This document shows positions 52,989 through 63,171 of a stretch of DNA of 64,000 bases, piece by piece (positions within the stretch are counted from its first letter, which is position 1; each line of letters starts with the position of its first letter). The position numbers were made by a program, and so were the translations under genes. The notes beneath the pieces were generated by a model that saw only the letters and a program-made list of their open reading frames with translations, was not told the origin of the DNA and did no database searches. The stretch is from Parvularcula lutaonensis (GTDB lineage: Bacteria > Pseudomonadota > Alphaproteobacteria > Caulobacterales > Parvularculaceae): NCBI RefSeq assembly GCF_014651915.1, contig NZ_BMXU01000001.1, positions 868,001 to 932,000 on the forward strand. The letters run 5' to 3'.

Positions 52989-53492
52989 TCAGCCTTTGAG
53001 TTTTGCCTTCAGCGGCGCGGCCACGGCCTCGGGGACGAATTTCTCGAAATCCCCGCCGAGGACCGCGATCTCCTTCACCAGCCGACTGGCGATCGCCTGG
53101 TAGCGGACATCAGCCATCAGGAAGACGGTCTCGATCTCGTCATTGAGCTCGGCATTCATGCCAACCATCTGGAATTCATACTCGAAATCCGACACGGCCC
53201 GCAGGCCGCGGATGATGACACCGGCCTTGAGCCGCTCCGCATAGTGCATGAGAAGCCCCTCGAAAGGCTCCACCCGGATCGTCGCCCGCTGGCCCTCGTC
53301 CATGTCGGCAATCGACGCCTTCACCAGCTCCTGCCGTTCCTCGAGATCGAAAAGCGGGTTCTTGCCCGAATGCATCGCCACGCCGATGACCAGCTCATCC
53401 ACGAGCTTCACCGCCCGCTTGATGATGTCCACATGCCCAAGGGTGATCGGATCGAACGTCCCAGGATAAAGGCCGATGAGCGGTTTGGTCAT
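52989..53492 (-). CDS. coaD: Phosphopantetheine adenylyltransferase
   Basis: 167 residues from ATG 53492. The nucleotidyltransferase motif is IGLYPGTFDPITLGHVDIIKRA (T/H-x-G-H), with IIRGLRAVSDFEYEFQMVGMN for pantetheine binding and YQAIASRLVKEIAVLGGD for ATP phosphate. It makes dephospho-CoA, the fourth step of CoA synthesis. It lies upstream of the two cyclophilin genes on the same strand, and a CoA pyrophosphatase is encoded elsewhere in the window. Confidence 0.97.
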   Translation of the reverse strand: MTKPLIGLYPGTFDPITLGHVDIIKRAVKLVDELVIGVAMHSGKNPLFDLEERQELVKASIADMDEGQRATIRVEPFEGLLMHYAERLKAGVIIRGLRAVSDFEYEFQMVGMNAELNDEIETVFLMADVRYQAIASRLVKEIAVLGGDFEKFVPEAVAAPLKAKLKG

Positions 53493-53577
53493 GACTACGC
53501 TATCTGTTCTCTCAACTGGCACCACTCACTGGCATAATGTTACAGCCTCGTGAAGCGTGGGGGTCAGGGATTTCGGG

Positions 53578-54081
53578 ATGAACGAACCGGAGACACGGGC
53601 TCTCCCGGCAAAGGCTTGGAAAATCCTCAAGTCCGAGTGGGAGGATTATGGCGGCGGGATGGATGTGAACATCCTGCTTCCGAGCCTGCCTTTTGAGCAT
53701 CGCCAGTTCCTACTTTCGACCGCCGTTTCGTATTTCAACGACCCAAGCATCAACCGCGGCGACACAGGAGAGACCGTCTCGCCCGCTGGGGCTCTCACGG
53801 CATTGGAGAAACCGACAAGCCTCTCGTTGGTTGGCAACGATATCCACGGTCGACACCTGCAGGTATATTTCTACACGGACGACCTGAAAACGATAATCGA
53901 ACTGGAGATCACCTTCTTCGAACCCGAACAGCTCGATCGTGAACTGACTGATCCTGAAAACGTTGACCGGCTCAAAGCGCTGATCGAACTTTCAGATCGC
54001 TTCAACTCCATTGCACCCGGGAGCCCTCGCTATCTCTGCGAGGGAAACTACTCCCCCGGCTCGGAGCTCCTGCGCTTCTGA
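53578..54081 (+). CDS. Hypothetical protein
   Basis: 167 residues from ATG 53578 with GGGA upstream; the frame is open to a GTG at 53557. No signal peptide or membrane helix. The sequence (WEDYGGGMDVNILLPSLPFEHRQFLLSTAVSYFNDPS, VYFYTDDLKTIIELEITFFEPEQLDRELTDPENVDRL) is acidic. The gene is less GC-rich than its neighbours and interrupts the coaD-gyrA row on the opposite strand. This may be a recent insertion. I do not recognise the family. Confidence 0.65.
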   Translation: MNEPETRALPAKAWKILKSEWEDYGGGMDVNILLPSLPFEHRQFLLSTAVSYFNDPSINRGDTGETVSPAGALTALEKPTSLSLVGNDIHGRHLQVYFYTDDLKTIIELEITFFEPEQLDRELTDPENVDRLKALIELSDRFNSIAPGSPRYLCEGNYSPGSELLRF

Positions 54082-54166
54082 CGAGTCTGGAAGAGCTACC
54101 AATGGCACACCATTCAGGCTTTACTCTGTGGACTGAGGCTCTGCGGACTGGTGAAGGACCGTATGT

Positions 54167-54640
54167 CTACGAGCCATCCCCGTATCTGAACCCGCTGGCG
54201 ACGAGTTCACGCCAACGCGCCTGGCGGTGGCTGTAGAAGCTGCGCGCGAAGGCTGCAACAACCGGCGTCCGCCACCCTGCGTCGAGGGTCAGGCGGTCTT
54301 CGTAGCGGGTGCCCTCGCCTTCAGGTTCGATCGTCACCCAGTGGTCCCACCGCTTGATCGAAGCGCTGTGGCCATCGTCGCGGAGGAAGCGCTTGCCGCC
54401 CTCCGCCGGCGGGTAGGAGATGCCGATCACCTGCTGGCCGATCGGCAGCACCCCGGCGAGCTTCATGGCGCAGAGATAGTCACCGGTCTCCCAGCGCTCA
54501 GGAAACGCGGGAGGGTTGATCGCCTCGAAGGCGATCATCGGACTCGCGACGTAGTGGAGCACGCGCGGCTTCGTCGCGTGCTCCCAGACTTCGTCAGCAG
54601 ACGCATCGAGATAGGTCGAAAGGACGACCTCGGCGGTCAC
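54167..54640 (-). CDS. SRPBCC/START-like domain protein
   Basis: 157 residues from GTG 54640, whose GTGA overlaps the gyrA stop. The fold is suggested by the opening [33 protein letters not shown], central strands ([23 protein letters not shown]) and the final long helix ([25 protein letters not shown]). Such helix-grip proteins bind hydrophobic ligands. The ligand is unknown and coupling to gyrA is probably not functional. Confidence 0.8.
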   Translation of the reverse strand: MTAEVVLSTYLDASADEVWEHATKPRVLHYVASPMIAFEAINPPAFPERWETGDYLCAMKLAGVLPIGQQVIGISYPPAEGGKRFLRDDGHSASIKRWDHWVTIEPEGEGTRYEDRLTLDAGWRTPVVAAFARSFYSHRQARWRELVASGFRYGDGS

Positions 54641-57372
54641 CCTGCCGGGGCCTCATCGCCACCATCGTCGTCTTCGTCGCGTTCACCGACACCTTCGACA
54701 GAGACCACTTTCTCGTCCTTGCGGGTCTTGAGAATGGTCACGCCCTGGGTGTTGCGGCCCGCGATGCGGATGTCGTCGACCGGTGTACGGATGAGCTGCC
54801 CGCCGTCGGTGACGAGCATGACTTCCTCGCCGTCCATGGCCGGGAAGCTCGCGACCACGCGACCGTTCCGCTCATTCGTGACGATGGAGATGATGCCCTT
54901 GCCGCCGCGTCCTGACGTTCTGTACTCGAACGAAGATGTCCGCTTGCCGTAGCCGTTTTCGGTCACGGTGAGGATGAACTCCTCCGCCGCCGCCATGGCC
55001 GCGATCCGCTCCGAGCTGAGCGCGACATCTGCCGTGCCCTCGTCCTCGGTGCCTTCGGTCTCGCCATCGCCAGCCGCCCGGCGCATGGCCGCCGCGTGCT
55101 TGAGATAGGCTGCCTTCTCGTCCGCCGAAGCGTCGAAGCTGCGCACCACGGACATGCCGATGACTTCGTCACCCTCGGCGAGCCTGATGCCCCGGACGCC
55201 TGTGGAGGTCCGTCCACTGAAGACCCGGACAGCATCGACCGGGAATCGGATGGCCATCCCCTCGGCCGTGGTCAGCAGCACATCCTGGTCCGGCCGAGCC
55301 AGGCTGACACCGACGAGGTTGTCACCGTCATCGAGCTTCATGGCAATCTTGCCGGCCCGGTTGATGTTGGTGAAGTCCGCCAGCTTGTTCCGACGCACAT
55401 TGCCCGACCTGGTTGCGAAGAGGATGTCGAAGCTCTCTTCATCCTCCGGCATCGGAAGAATGACGTTCACCCGTTCGCCCTGCTCAAGGGGCAGGAGGTT
55501 CACGAAAGCCTTCCCGCGCGAAGTCGGCGCGCCTTCGGGCAGGCGCCAGAGCTTGAGCCGGTAGACCATGCCGCGGTCGGTGAAAAACAGAAGCGGCGTA
55601 TGCGTATTACCGACGAAGAGCTGGCTGACGAAATCCTCGTCCTTCATCGCCATGCCCGAGCGGCCCTTGCCGCCCCGGCGCTGGGCCCGGTAGGTCGAAA
55701 GCGGCGTCCGCTTGACGTAACCGGAATGCGTGACGGTGACGACCATGTCCTCGCGCGGGATGAGGTCTTCGTCCTCCATCTCGATTGCGTCAATGAATTG
55801 CGAGCGGCGCGGTGTGGCGAACTTCTCGCGTACCTCGGTCATCTCGTCCTTGGCAATCGTCAGCACACGGTCCCGGTTGGACAGGATGTCGAGATAGTCC
55901 TTGATCTGCTCGGCCAGCTTTTCGAGCTCGTCGCCGATTTCGTCGCGGCCGAGGGCCGTCAGGCGCTGGAGGCGCAGGTCGAGAATCGCGCGCGCCTGCA
56001 CTTCGGACAGGCGAAGCGTTCCGTCCTCGGACAGCGTGTGGCGCGGATCCGCAACGAGGCGGATCAGCGGCGCCATGTCTTCGGCCGGCCAATCGCGCGC
56101 CATCAGCTGCTCACGGGCTGTCTGCGGGTTCGGCGCGGCGCGGATGAGGCGCACCACCTCGTCGATATTGGCAACGGCAATCGCAAGGCCCGTCAGGACA
56201 TGGGCCCGGTCACGGGCCTTCCCCAGCTCGTGCTTCGTCCTCCGGGTGATGACCTCCTCGCGGAACCTGATGAAACTCGTCAGGACACTGCGCAGGTTCA
56301 TCTGCTCGGGACGGCCACCATTGAGGGCCAGCATGTTGACGCCGAACGAAGTTTGCAGCGGACTCTGCTTGTAGAGGTTGTTGAGGACGACCTCGGCATT
56401 GGCGTCGCGCTTCAGCTCGATCACCACGCGGATGCCGTGGCGGTCGGACTCGTCGCGAAGGTCGGCGATGCCCTCGATCTTCTTGTCACGGACCAGTCCC
56501 GCGATCTTCTCGACCATCGCGGCCTTGTTCACCTGGAACGGGATCTCGGTGATAATGATGGCGTAGCGGTCCTTGCGGATCTCCTCGACATTGGCGACCC
56601 CGCGCATCACGACGGAGCCGCGTCCCGTCATCAGGCCCGATCGCGCACCGGAACGGCCAAGAATCAGGCCACCAGTGGGAAAGTCAGGACCCGGAACGAT
56701 CTCGAGCAGTTCCTCGTCCGAAACATCCGGCTCGTCGATGAGCCTGATCGTCGCGTCGATGATCTCGCCGAGGTTATGGGGCGGGATGTTCGTCGCCATG
56801 CCGACGGCAATGCCGCCCGCGCCATTGACGAGGAGGTTCGGGAACCGCGCCGGCAGGCATACCGGCTCCTGGCGTTCGCCGTCATAGGTGTCCTGGAAAT
56901 CGACGGTGTCCTTGTCGATGTCCGCGAGAAGCGCCATCGCCGGATGGTCCATCCGGACCTCCGTATACCGCATGGCGGCCGGCGGGTCGTTGTCGATGGA
57001 GCCGAAGTTGCCCTGCCCGTCGAGCAGCGGCAGGCGCATCGAGAAGTCCTGCGCCATCCGCACCAGCGCGTCATAAACGGCGCTGTCGCCATGGGGGTGG
57101 TACTTACCGATCACGTCACCGACGACGTTGGCGGATTTCTTGTGCTTCTTGTCCGGCGTGAAGCCGTTCTGGTGCATCGACCAGAGGATGCGGCGGTGGA
57201 CCGGCTTGAGGCCGTCCCGCGCATCGGGGATCGCCCGGCTGACGATCACCGACATGGCGTAGTCGAGGTAGGATTTCTCCATTTCGCCAGTGATGGAGAC
57301 GGGGCTGACGCCCGGCGTCAGCTCTCCTTCGACAGCGGGCTCATTCTTGTCGTCGTTTTCGTTTTCAGCCAC
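54637..57372 (-). CDS. gyrA: DNA gyrase subunit A
   Basis: 911 residues. N-terminal breakage-reunion domain: [54 protein letters not shown] and the catalytic Tyr136 in [14 protein letters not shown]. The quinolone-determining positions equivalent to E. coli 83 and 87 are Ser97 and Asp101, the usual sensitive state. The C-terminal wrapping domain has the GyrA box QRRGGKG and six beta-pinwheel blades; about 30 extra residues ([19 protein letters not shown]) lie in one blade loop. GAATC lies 25 bases before the ATG. Confidence 0.98.
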   Translation of the reverse strand: MAENENDDKNEPAVEGELTPGVSPVSITGEMEKSYLDYAMSVIVSRAIPDARDGLKPVHRRILWSMHQNGFTPDKKHKKSANVVGDVIGKYHPHGDSAVYDALVRMAQDFSMRLPLLDGQGNFGSIDNDPPAAMRYTEVRMDHPAMALLADIDKDTVDFQDTYDGERQEPVCLPARFPNLLVNGAGGIAVGMATNIPPHNLGEIIDATIRLIDEPDVSDEELLEIVPGPDFPTGGLILGRSGARSGLMTGRGSVVMRGVANVEEIRKDRYAIIITEIPFQVNKAAMVEKIAGLVRDKKIEGIADLRDESDRHGIRVVIELKRDANAEVVLNNLYKQSPLQTSFGVNMLALNGGRPEQMNLRSVLTSFIRFREEVITRRTKHELGKARDRAHVLTGLAIAVANIDEVVRLIRAAPNPQTAREQLMARDWPAEDMAPLIRLVADPRHTLSEDGTLRLSEVQARAILDLRLQRLTALGRDEIGDELEKLAEQIKDYLDILSNRDRVLTIAKDEMTEVREKFATPRRSQFIDAIEMEDEDLIPREDMVVTVTHSGYVKRTPLSTYRAQRRGGKGRSGMAMKDEDFVSQLFVGNTHTPLLFFTDRGMVYRLKLWRLPEGAPTSRGKAFVNLLPLEQGERVNVILPMPEDEESFDILFATRSGNVRRNKLADFTNINRAGKIAMKLDDGDNLVGVSLARPDQDVLLTTAEGMAIRFPVDAVRVFSGRTSTGVRGIRLAEGDEVIGMSVVRSFDASADEKAAYLKHAAAMRRAAGDGETEGTEDEGTADVALSSERIAAMAAAEEFILTVTENGYGKRTSSFEYRTSGRGGKGIISIVTNERNGRVVASFPAMDGEEVMLVTDGGQLIRTPVDDIRIAGRNTQGVTILKTRKDEKVVSVEGVGERDEDDDGGDEAPAG

Positions 57373-57463
57373 GTTGGGCGCAACTTTCTTGAGGATGAAT
57401 CATGGTCTGAAGGCGTTAGCAGTCTTCGAGAGACACCGCCACACAATGACCTCCGGAGGAACG

Positions 57464-58027
57464 ATGACACCGAAGAAAATTGCGCTCTTTGCCGTCCCGC
57501 TGGCCCTGGCCGCCTGCTCCGAGGACGCGAGCATCGCCTCCAGCGCCGGCGCAGTGCCCGTCCCCGTGGCCGAAGACGCTGATCCCACTGGTGAAATGAC
57601 GGTCGCCATCACCGGCACCGAAGGCACGGCCATCGGTGAGGCCACGGTCCGGCCCGGACCCCACGGAATGGTCATCCGGTTGATGGCGGAAGGGCTGCCC
57701 GAAGGCTGGCACGGCGTGCACCTGCATCAGGTCGGGGACTGCTCGGACTTTGACGGCGGATTCAAAAAATCCGGCAGCCACATCAATATCTCCGGCACGG
57801 AGCATGGCGTCCTGAACCCCGAAGGCTACCACACAGGCGCGGACTTCCCGAACCTGTGGGCGGACGCCGATGGCCTCCACGGAGAACTCTTTGCCGGTGG
57901 CCTTCTTCTCGACCAGGCCAGGGACGATGACGGCTTCGCGATGATTATTCACGCCAACGAGGACGATCACGTTACCCAGCCGATCGGCGGTGCGGGCCCC
58001 CGTCTCGCCTGCGCGGCCTTCCGCTAG
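57464..58027 (+). CDS. sodC: Cu-Zn superoxide dismutase lipoprotein
   Basis: 187 residues from ATG 57464 (GGAGGA upstream). The signal peptide MTPKKIALFAVPLALAAC has a lipobox (LAAC), so it is envelope-anchored. Metal ligands are in HGVHLHQVGDC (Cu His pair), GSHINISG, EGYHTGADFPNL (zinc loop with Asp) and MIIHANEDDHVTQ (Cu His). The disulfide Cys pair is in VGDC and LACAAF. It removes superoxide outside the cytoplasm. It converges on the MFS gene with a 4-base overlap. Confidence 0.95.
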   Translation: MTPKKIALFAVPLALAACSEDASIASSAGAVPVPVAEDADPTGEMTVAITGTEGTAIGEATVRPGPHGMVIRLMAEGLPEGWHGVHLHQVGDCSDFDGGFKKSGSHINISGTEHGVLNPEGYHTGADFPNLWADADGLHGELFAGGLLLDQARDDDGFAMIIHANEDDHVTQPIGGAGPRLACAAFR

Positions 58028-59295
58028 GTTCTGACGCCTGCTTCGGGCGGTTCGGGCTCGGGGGCAGGCTCCTGCTCGCGCGGGTCGGCGCGGGGGTCGA
58101 GCTCGAAGATGCCCGTGTTGGTGCGCATGATGGGGACGTACTCCTCGCGCACCTTGGGCGCCTCGCGAAGGCTGATCCGGACGATACCAAACGCGGCAAG
58201 CGCCACATAGATCGCGGCGATCCACCAGAAGAGCGCGTTTGTCCCGAACAGCCTCATCAACTGGCTCGCCGCAAGGGGGCCAAAACAAGCCGATGCTCCG
58301 TAGAGGAGCAGGAGCCCGGCATTCACCGCGACACTGCTGCCGGGCTCAGCGTGGTCATTGGCATGGGCGATCGCCAGACCGAAGGCAGGCACGGCGACAG
58401 CGCCAAAGACGAGGCCTGAGACGATAAGCATCGCTTGGCCCAGGCCTGCCAGCAACGGAACGGAAAGAGCGATGACGACGGCGGCTGCAGCCATGCCGAT
58501 AATGACGTAGCGCCGGTCCATCCGGTCGGAGAGCCAACCCAAGGGCCACTGCGCCAGCGCGCCACCGAAAATCAGCGCCCCGATGAAAAGACCCGTCGCC
58601 TCCGCGGGGTAGCCGAGCCCCGATACGAACAGCGGTCCCATCGACCAGTAAGAACTCGCTGAAAGCCCGATCAGCGCCGCCCCGACCGCAGCGAGCGGCG
58701 AGACTGTCCACAGCCGCCGCAGTTGCAGGCTCGATGACTTCGGAACGGGCGGCGCGGGAATGCGCGTCAGCGCCACAGGAACGAGCGCGACCGAGATCAG
58801 GATCGTCAGGACGCCAAAGGGGACGAAGCTCTTCGGATCGAAGACAGGCAGGATCGCCTGGAAAAGGGTTGCCGAGGTAAAATCGGTGACCCTGTAGACC
58901 GACAGCACCTGCCCGCGGTTCTCGTTCGTCGCCCGCTCGTTGAGCCAGCTTTCGAGGATCATCTGGAGGCCGGCGAAACAGAAACCGGTCACGACCCGCG
59001 TGGCGATCCAGAACCAGCTCTCCACGAGAAGCGCGTGGCTGACCGCAGCAGCCGAAGCGATCGAAGCGAAGGCCGTGAACGCCCGGATATGCCCCACGTC
59101 ACGGATGATCTTCGGCGCACGCCTGCAGCCTGCGATGAAGCCGACATAGTAAGCCGTCAGGAACAGCGCGATCGCCGTCGCCGGAAATCCCTCCAGCGTC
59201 CCCCGCACACCGAGCAGGGTCGAATGCATCCCGTTGCTCCCGAACAGGAGCGCTGCGGCAAAGAGGAGGGAGATGAGAGAGAAGGCGACGCGCAT
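58024..59295 (-). CDS. MFS transporter, YfkF/Ycad-like
   Basis: 423 residues from ATG 59295; a GTG three codons upstream is possible. Twelve hydrophobic segments; VESWFWIATRVVTGFCFAGLQMILESWLNERATNENRGQVLSVYRV and GLFIGALIFGGALAQWPLGWLSDRMDRRYVIIG (motif A) are typical of the YcaD-type branch of MFS. The tail is acidic and Pro/Glu-rich. The substrate is unknown. Confidence 0.9.
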   Translation of the reverse strand: MRVAFSLISLLFAAALLFGSNGMHSTLLGVRGTLEGFPATAIALFLTAYYVGFIAGCRRAPKIIRDVGHIRAFTAFASIASAAAVSHALLVESWFWIATRVVTGFCFAGLQMILESWLNERATNENRGQVLSVYRVTDFTSATLFQAILPVFDPKSFVPFGVLTILISVALVPVALTRIPAPPVPKSSSLQLRRLWTVSPLAAVGAALIGLSASSYWSMGPLFVSGLGYPAEATGLFIGALIFGGALAQWPLGWLSDRMDRRYVIIGMAAAAVVIALSVPLLAGLGQAMLIVSGLVFGAVAVPAFGLAIAHANDHAEPGSSVAVNAGLLLLYGASACFGPLAASQLMRLFGTNALFWWIAAIYVALAAFGIVRISLREAPKVREEYVPIMRTNTGIFELDPRADPREQEPAPEPEPPEAGVRT

Positions 59296-59348
59296 CCGGC
59301 CCACATGGCACGGTTCAGAACCTGCGCAAGGGGGTTCGCCATCTCGTT

Positions 59349-61124
59349 CTAGGCAGGCTCTTTCTCGCGCTCGGGCTTGATCAGGGGCTTGTCCATGATC
59401 TCCTTCTTGGCGTGGACACCGTCCGCCTTCTGGGCCAGCAGGCGGGCCTTGTCGCGCTCGCGGAACTCCGCCTCGATATCGCCGATGATGCTGTCCGAGC
59501 GGCCGAGATAGCTCAGGGTCCGGGTGGCCATCTTCACCGCGCTCTCGAAGGTTTCGCGCACGATGAGGTCGATGTCCTCGTCAAGCAGTTCGAGTTCATG
59601 CAGACGGTCCCGCGCCCGGACGATGATCTTCACCTTGGGACAGCGTTCCCGGAGGGCGGCAAGAGCGTCCCGGACTCCCTTGTAGTCATCGATCGCGAAG
59701 ATCACGGCATCGGCGCTGATCGCGCCTGCCCTCAGGAGGAGATGCAGCTTGGTCCCGTCGCCATAGAAGACCTTGGCGCCGAATTCACGGGCCGTCTCGA
59801 TCCGCGCCGGATCGTTGTCGATCGCGGTGACGGAAATGTTCGAGCCGCGCAGGATCTGGGAGATGATCTGCCCCATCCGTCCGTAGCCCACGACGAGGAC
59901 CTGGCCCTCCGAACCGTCGAGGCCGTCCGGCCCGGCGGGCGCTTCGCTTTTCGGGTCGGAGGCGATCCGGTTGATCGCGATCATGATGAACGGCGTGGCG
60001 ATCATCGACAGTGTCACGATCGCCGAGGCGAGGGTCGCGAATTCGACATCGAAGATCCCGCGGCCGACGCCGAGGCTGAAGACGACGAAGCCGAACTCGC
60101 CGCCCTGGCTTAGGATACCACCGACGCGCATGGCCTGCCGGTGGTTCGAGCCGAAGAGCCGCGAAAGGCCGTAGATGATGACGCTCTTGGTGCTGATGAG
60201 TGCCAAGGCGCCGAGGATCACGATCCACCAGTTCGCCAGCATCACGGCAAGGTCGAGCTGCATCCCCACGGCGATGAAAAACAGGCCGAGCAGGACCTCG
60301 CGAAACGGCTCGATATCGGCTTCGATCTGGTGCCTGAACGAACTCTCCGCCAGGAGCACGCCCGCCATGAACGCGCCCAGCGCCATGGAGAGCCCTGCTT
60401 CGGCCAGCAACAGTGCCGTTGCCGCCACCACGAAGAGGGCTGCGGCAGTGAACGCCTCGCGCGACCCCGACACGGCGACCAGCCGGAAGAAACGGTTGAG
60501 CGCAAATCGTCCGACCAGGATCAATCCGACAATAGCCCCGACCGCGCGGAGGATGGCCGTCACGTCGATCGGCATCGGTCCGGCGCTCGACGAGCTTTGC
60601 GCAACAAAGGGTATCGCCGCGAGCAGCGGGATTACCGCGATGTCCTGGAACAGGAGGACCGAGAACGCCTTGGTCCCATAGGGCGTGTTGAGCTCCCCTC
60701 TTTCCTCGAGGAGGCTGAGCGCGAAGGCCGTCGACGAACAGGCGAGCGCGAAGCCTGCAATGTAGCTCGGCCCGTTCCCAAAAAATCCGAACTGCTTGAT
60801 GACGAACCCGAACAGCGCACCCGTGACGACCATCTGGAGAAGGCCTAGGCCGAAGATCGTCTTTCGCAACGACCATAATCGGCCTGCGGACAATTCGAGA
60901 CCTATCACGAACAGGAACAGGACAACGCCGAGCTCCGCGATCTCGAAGACGCCTTCTTCAGCGGACAGAATACCGAGGCCCGAAGGGCCGAACAGGACGC
61001 CCGCCGCAAGGAAGCCAAGGATCGTGCCAAGCTTCAGCTTCTTGAAGATCGGAACGGCAATCGCGGTCGCGCCGAGATAGACGGCCGCGTCGACCAGAAA
61101 TTCCGAACCGCCTGCACCCGCCAT
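59349..61124 (-). CDS. CPA2 monovalent cation:proton antiporter with TrkA-N domain (KefB/C-like)
   Basis: 591 residues. Residues about 10-385 form twelve to thirteen membrane segments (KLKLGTILGFLAAGVLFGPSGLG, SFRHQIEADIEPFREVLLGLFFIAVGMQLDL, SQGGEFGFVVFSLG). Residues about 410-530 are the TrkA-N Rossmann domain (VLVVGYGRMGQIISQILRGSNISVTAIDNDPARIETAREFGAKVFYGDGT). Kef systems export K+ during electrophile stress under glutathione control. No KefF/KefG partner is adjacent, so the exact trigger is open. Confidence 0.94.
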   Translation of the reverse strand: MAGAGGSEFLVDAAVYLGATAIAVPIFKKLKLGTILGFLAAGVLFGPSGLGILSAEEGVFEIAELGVVLFLFVIGLELSAGRLWSLRKTIFGLGLLQMVVTGALFGFVIKQFGFFGNGPSYIAGFALACSSTAFALSLLEERGELNTPYGTKAFSVLLFQDIAVIPLLAAIPFVAQSSSSAGPMPIDVTAILRAVGAIVGLILVGRFALNRFFRLVAVSGSREAFTAAALFVVAATALLLAEAGLSMALGAFMAGVLLAESSFRHQIEADIEPFREVLLGLFFIAVGMQLDLAVMLANWWIVILGALALISTKSVIIYGLSRLFGSNHRQAMRVGGILSQGGEFGFVVFSLGVGRGIFDVEFATLASAIVTLSMIATPFIMIAINRIASDPKSEAPAGPDGLDGSEGQVLVVGYGRMGQIISQILRGSNISVTAIDNDPARIETAREFGAKVFYGDGTKLHLLLRAGAISADAVIFAIDDYKGVRDALAALRERCPKVKIIVRARDRLHELELLDEDIDLIVRETFESAVKMATRTLSYLGRSDSIIGDIEAEFRERDKARLLAQKADGVHAKKEIMDKPLIKPEREKEPA

Positions 61125-61182
61125 TGAACACCTCTTTCCGTGAGTGGGAACCTAGGGAGCGTCGGTTGGCAAAGCCAGCTTC

Positions 61183-62469
61183 CTAGGCGCTCTCTATCGC
61201 AGCACCGAGCGAGGCCATGAGCGTGGCAAAGCCGGGAAAGCTCGTCGCGATCGCTTCGGCTCCGGTGATCCGCATCGGCTCCTGCGCGGAGAGCCCCAGA
61301 ACCAGGGTTGCCATGCCGATCCTGTGGTCGTGGTCGGTGTCCACCGTTCCCCCGCCCCTGATGTCGCCGCCGTCGATCTCAAGCCAGTGGTCCCCGGTCC
61401 GGCAGGTCACGCCCGCAGCCGTCAGCAGCCCGGCGGTAGCCGCCAGCCGGTCGCTCTCCTTGACCTTCAGCTCTTCGAGCCCCTCGATCCGCGTTGTCCC
61501 CTCGGCGGAGGCTGCAGCCACGGCGAGGATCGGGATCTCGTCGATCATGTCCGGCACGTCGCTGGCGGGGACCTTCACCGCTTTCAACGGCGATGCCCGA
61601 ACCCTCAGGTCAGCGACCTCCTCCCCGCCAACGAGGCGCAGGTGCTCTTCGGTGATCTCCGCACCCATGCGCCTGAGCGTCGCGAAGAGGCCCGTCCGGC
61701 GCGGGTTGAGCATCACCTCGGGCAGCACGACCTCGGAGCCAGGCCGCATCAGCGCTGCGACTATCGGGAAGGCCGCCGAAGACGGATCGGCGGGGATTGC
61801 CAGCGTCTGGCCGACAAGGCGCGCACCGGGTGTCAGCGTGATGCGGTGGCCATCGGTCTCGAGATCGGCACCGAACGCCTTCAGCATCCGCTCGGTGTGA
61901 TCCCGCGTCGGCGTTTTCTCGATCACCGTCACCGGCCCTTGCGCGCCAAGGCCAGCCAGCAGGACCGCGGACTTCACCTGCGCGGAGGCCATCGGCAGCT
62001 CGTAGGTGAAGCTCCTGAGTTGCGAGGGCTTCAGCGTCACCGGCAGCCTGCCCTCCCGGTCATCCGCCTGTAGCCCCATCGCTCGCAGCGGGTCGAGGAC
62101 CCGTCCCATCGGCCTGCGCATCAGGCTCGGATCGCCCGTGAAGGTGCATAAAGCGCCCTGCCCCGCAGCCAGCCCCATCAGGAGCCTGACGCCGGTTCCG
62201 GCATTGCCGAGGTCGAGCATTCGCGCCGGCGTCCGCCACGCATCGCCCCGGACGATGAACGTACCGTCGATGCGCTCAACGGAAACGCCGAAGGCCCGCA
62301 GCGCCGAAGCGGTGCTCAGGACATCACCGGCCTCGAGAATCGAGGACACCCGCGTCACCCCGGCGGAAATCGCGCCGAGCATCAGCGCGCGGTGGCTCAT
62401 GCTCTTGTCACTTGGCACGCGAGCCGTGCCTTTCAGGGCTTCTGAGGGTCGGGCGACGGCCTCGGTCAT
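61183..62469 (-). CDS. aroA: 3-phosphoshikimate 1-carboxyvinyltransferase (EPSP synthase)
   Basis: 428 residues from ATG 62469 with GGAG 5 bases upstream. Motifs: LKGTARVPSDKSMSHRALMLGAIS, LDLGNAGTGVRLLMGLAAGQ, FTGDPSLMRRPMGRVLDPLRAMG, PSSAAFPIVAALMRPGSEV, and DEIPILAVAAASAEGTTRIEGLEELKVKESDRLAA. It is the sixth shikimate step. The overall sequence resembles class II enzymes, but the glyphosate-critical Gly (GNAGT) is unchanged, whereas the tolerant CP4 form has Ala there. Confidence 0.97.
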   Translation of the reverse strand: MTEAVARPSEALKGTARVPSDKSMSHRALMLGAISAGVTRVSSILEAGDVLSTASALRAFGVSVERIDGTFIVRGDAWRTPARMLDLGNAGTGVRLLMGLAAGQGALCTFTGDPSLMRRPMGRVLDPLRAMGLQADDREGRLPVTLKPSQLRSFTYELPMASAQVKSAVLLAGLGAQGPVTVIEKTPTRDHTERMLKAFGADLETDGHRITLTPGARLVGQTLAIPADPSSAAFPIVAALMRPGSEVVLPEVMLNPRRTGLFATLRRMGAEITEEHLRLVGGEEVADLRVRASPLKAVKVPASDVPDMIDEIPILAVAAASAEGTTRIEGLEELKVKESDRLAATAGLLTAAGVTCRTGDHWLEIDGGDIRGGGTVDTDHDHRIGMATLVLGLSAQEPMRITGAEAIATSFPGFATLMASLGAAIESA

Positions 62470-62579
62470 GGACACTCCGCGGGATTACGATAGGTCCGCT
62501 TTGACAGCGCCGCTCGGCTCTGCCAACCAGCGCGGCTGGAACGACCTTCTTTTCTGACCCAACCCATCAGGACACTTAA

Positions 62580-63059
62580 GTGGCGAACGAAGAACTCGGT
62601 ACGAAGCGCGACTGCCCGAACTGCGGCGCGCGATTCTACGACCTCAAAAAAGACCCCGCGCACTGCCCCAAGTGCGATCACGAATTCACGCCGGACGTGC
62701 TGCTGAAATCTCGCAAGCGCCTCCGCGAGGAAGAAGAAGCAGCGCACAAGGCCGCCAAGCCCTCGAAAGAGGTCGATGACGACGGCGAAGAGCTGGATGA
62801 TGAAGTCCAGGAGATCGACGCCGAGGCCGAGAACACGACCAGCCTCGACGATGCCGAGGACGAAGTCGCTCCGGCCAAGTCCAAGCGCGCCAAGTCGCTC
62901 GACGAAGACGACGATGATGACGACGAGGACGAGGACGACGAACTCGCCGATCTCGATCTTCCCGACGATGACGACGACACACTGCTCGACGATGATGATG
63001 ACGACGAAGACGACGTCGCAGGCATCGCGATCGGCGGAGACGATGACGACGACCGTTGA
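62580..63059 (+). CDS. TIGR02300/FYDLN acidic protein
   Basis: 159 residues from GTG 62580 with AGGA upstream. The N-terminus MANEELGTKRDCPNCGARFYDLKKDPAHCPKCDHEFTPDVLLKSRK is a zinc-ribbon (CPNC...CPKC) with the FYDL motif that names this alphaproteobacterial family. The C-terminal two-thirds is nearly all Asp/Glu with some Lys, a probably disordered polyacidic tail. Function is unknown; the layout suggests binding to a basic or nucleic-acid-associated partner. Confidence 0.92.
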   Translation: MANEELGTKRDCPNCGARFYDLKKDPAHCPKCDHEFTPDVLLKSRKRLREEEEAAHKAAKPSKEVDDDGEELDDEVQEIDAEAENTTSLDDAEDEVAPAKSKRAKSLDEDDDDDDEDEDDELADLDLPDDDDDTLLDDDDDDEDDVAGIAIGGDDDDDR

Positions 63060-63171
63060 TTTTGGGGGCTAAGCCCCCGAAACGACGCCTGTCGGAAGAT
63101 TTTCACCCTGGCGCGCCGGCACTCACCGGAGTGGCCGCGCGCACAGACAGTAGAATTCAAGGAGACCACGC

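Noticed and set aside
54102-54236. A 44-residue plus-strand frame after the hypothetical gene at 53578
   Set aside because: No good SD, half overlaps the SRPBCC gene antisense, and no family features; possibly a remnant, but not supportable.
55096-57582. An 828-codon open frame opposite gyrA
   Set aside because: Antisense to a certain gene, crosses its start into the sodC leader, and shows no domain pattern.
63063-63081. Hairpin GGGGGC/GCCCCC after the FYDLN gene as a terminator
   Set aside because: The stem is only 6 bp and no T-run follows on either side.
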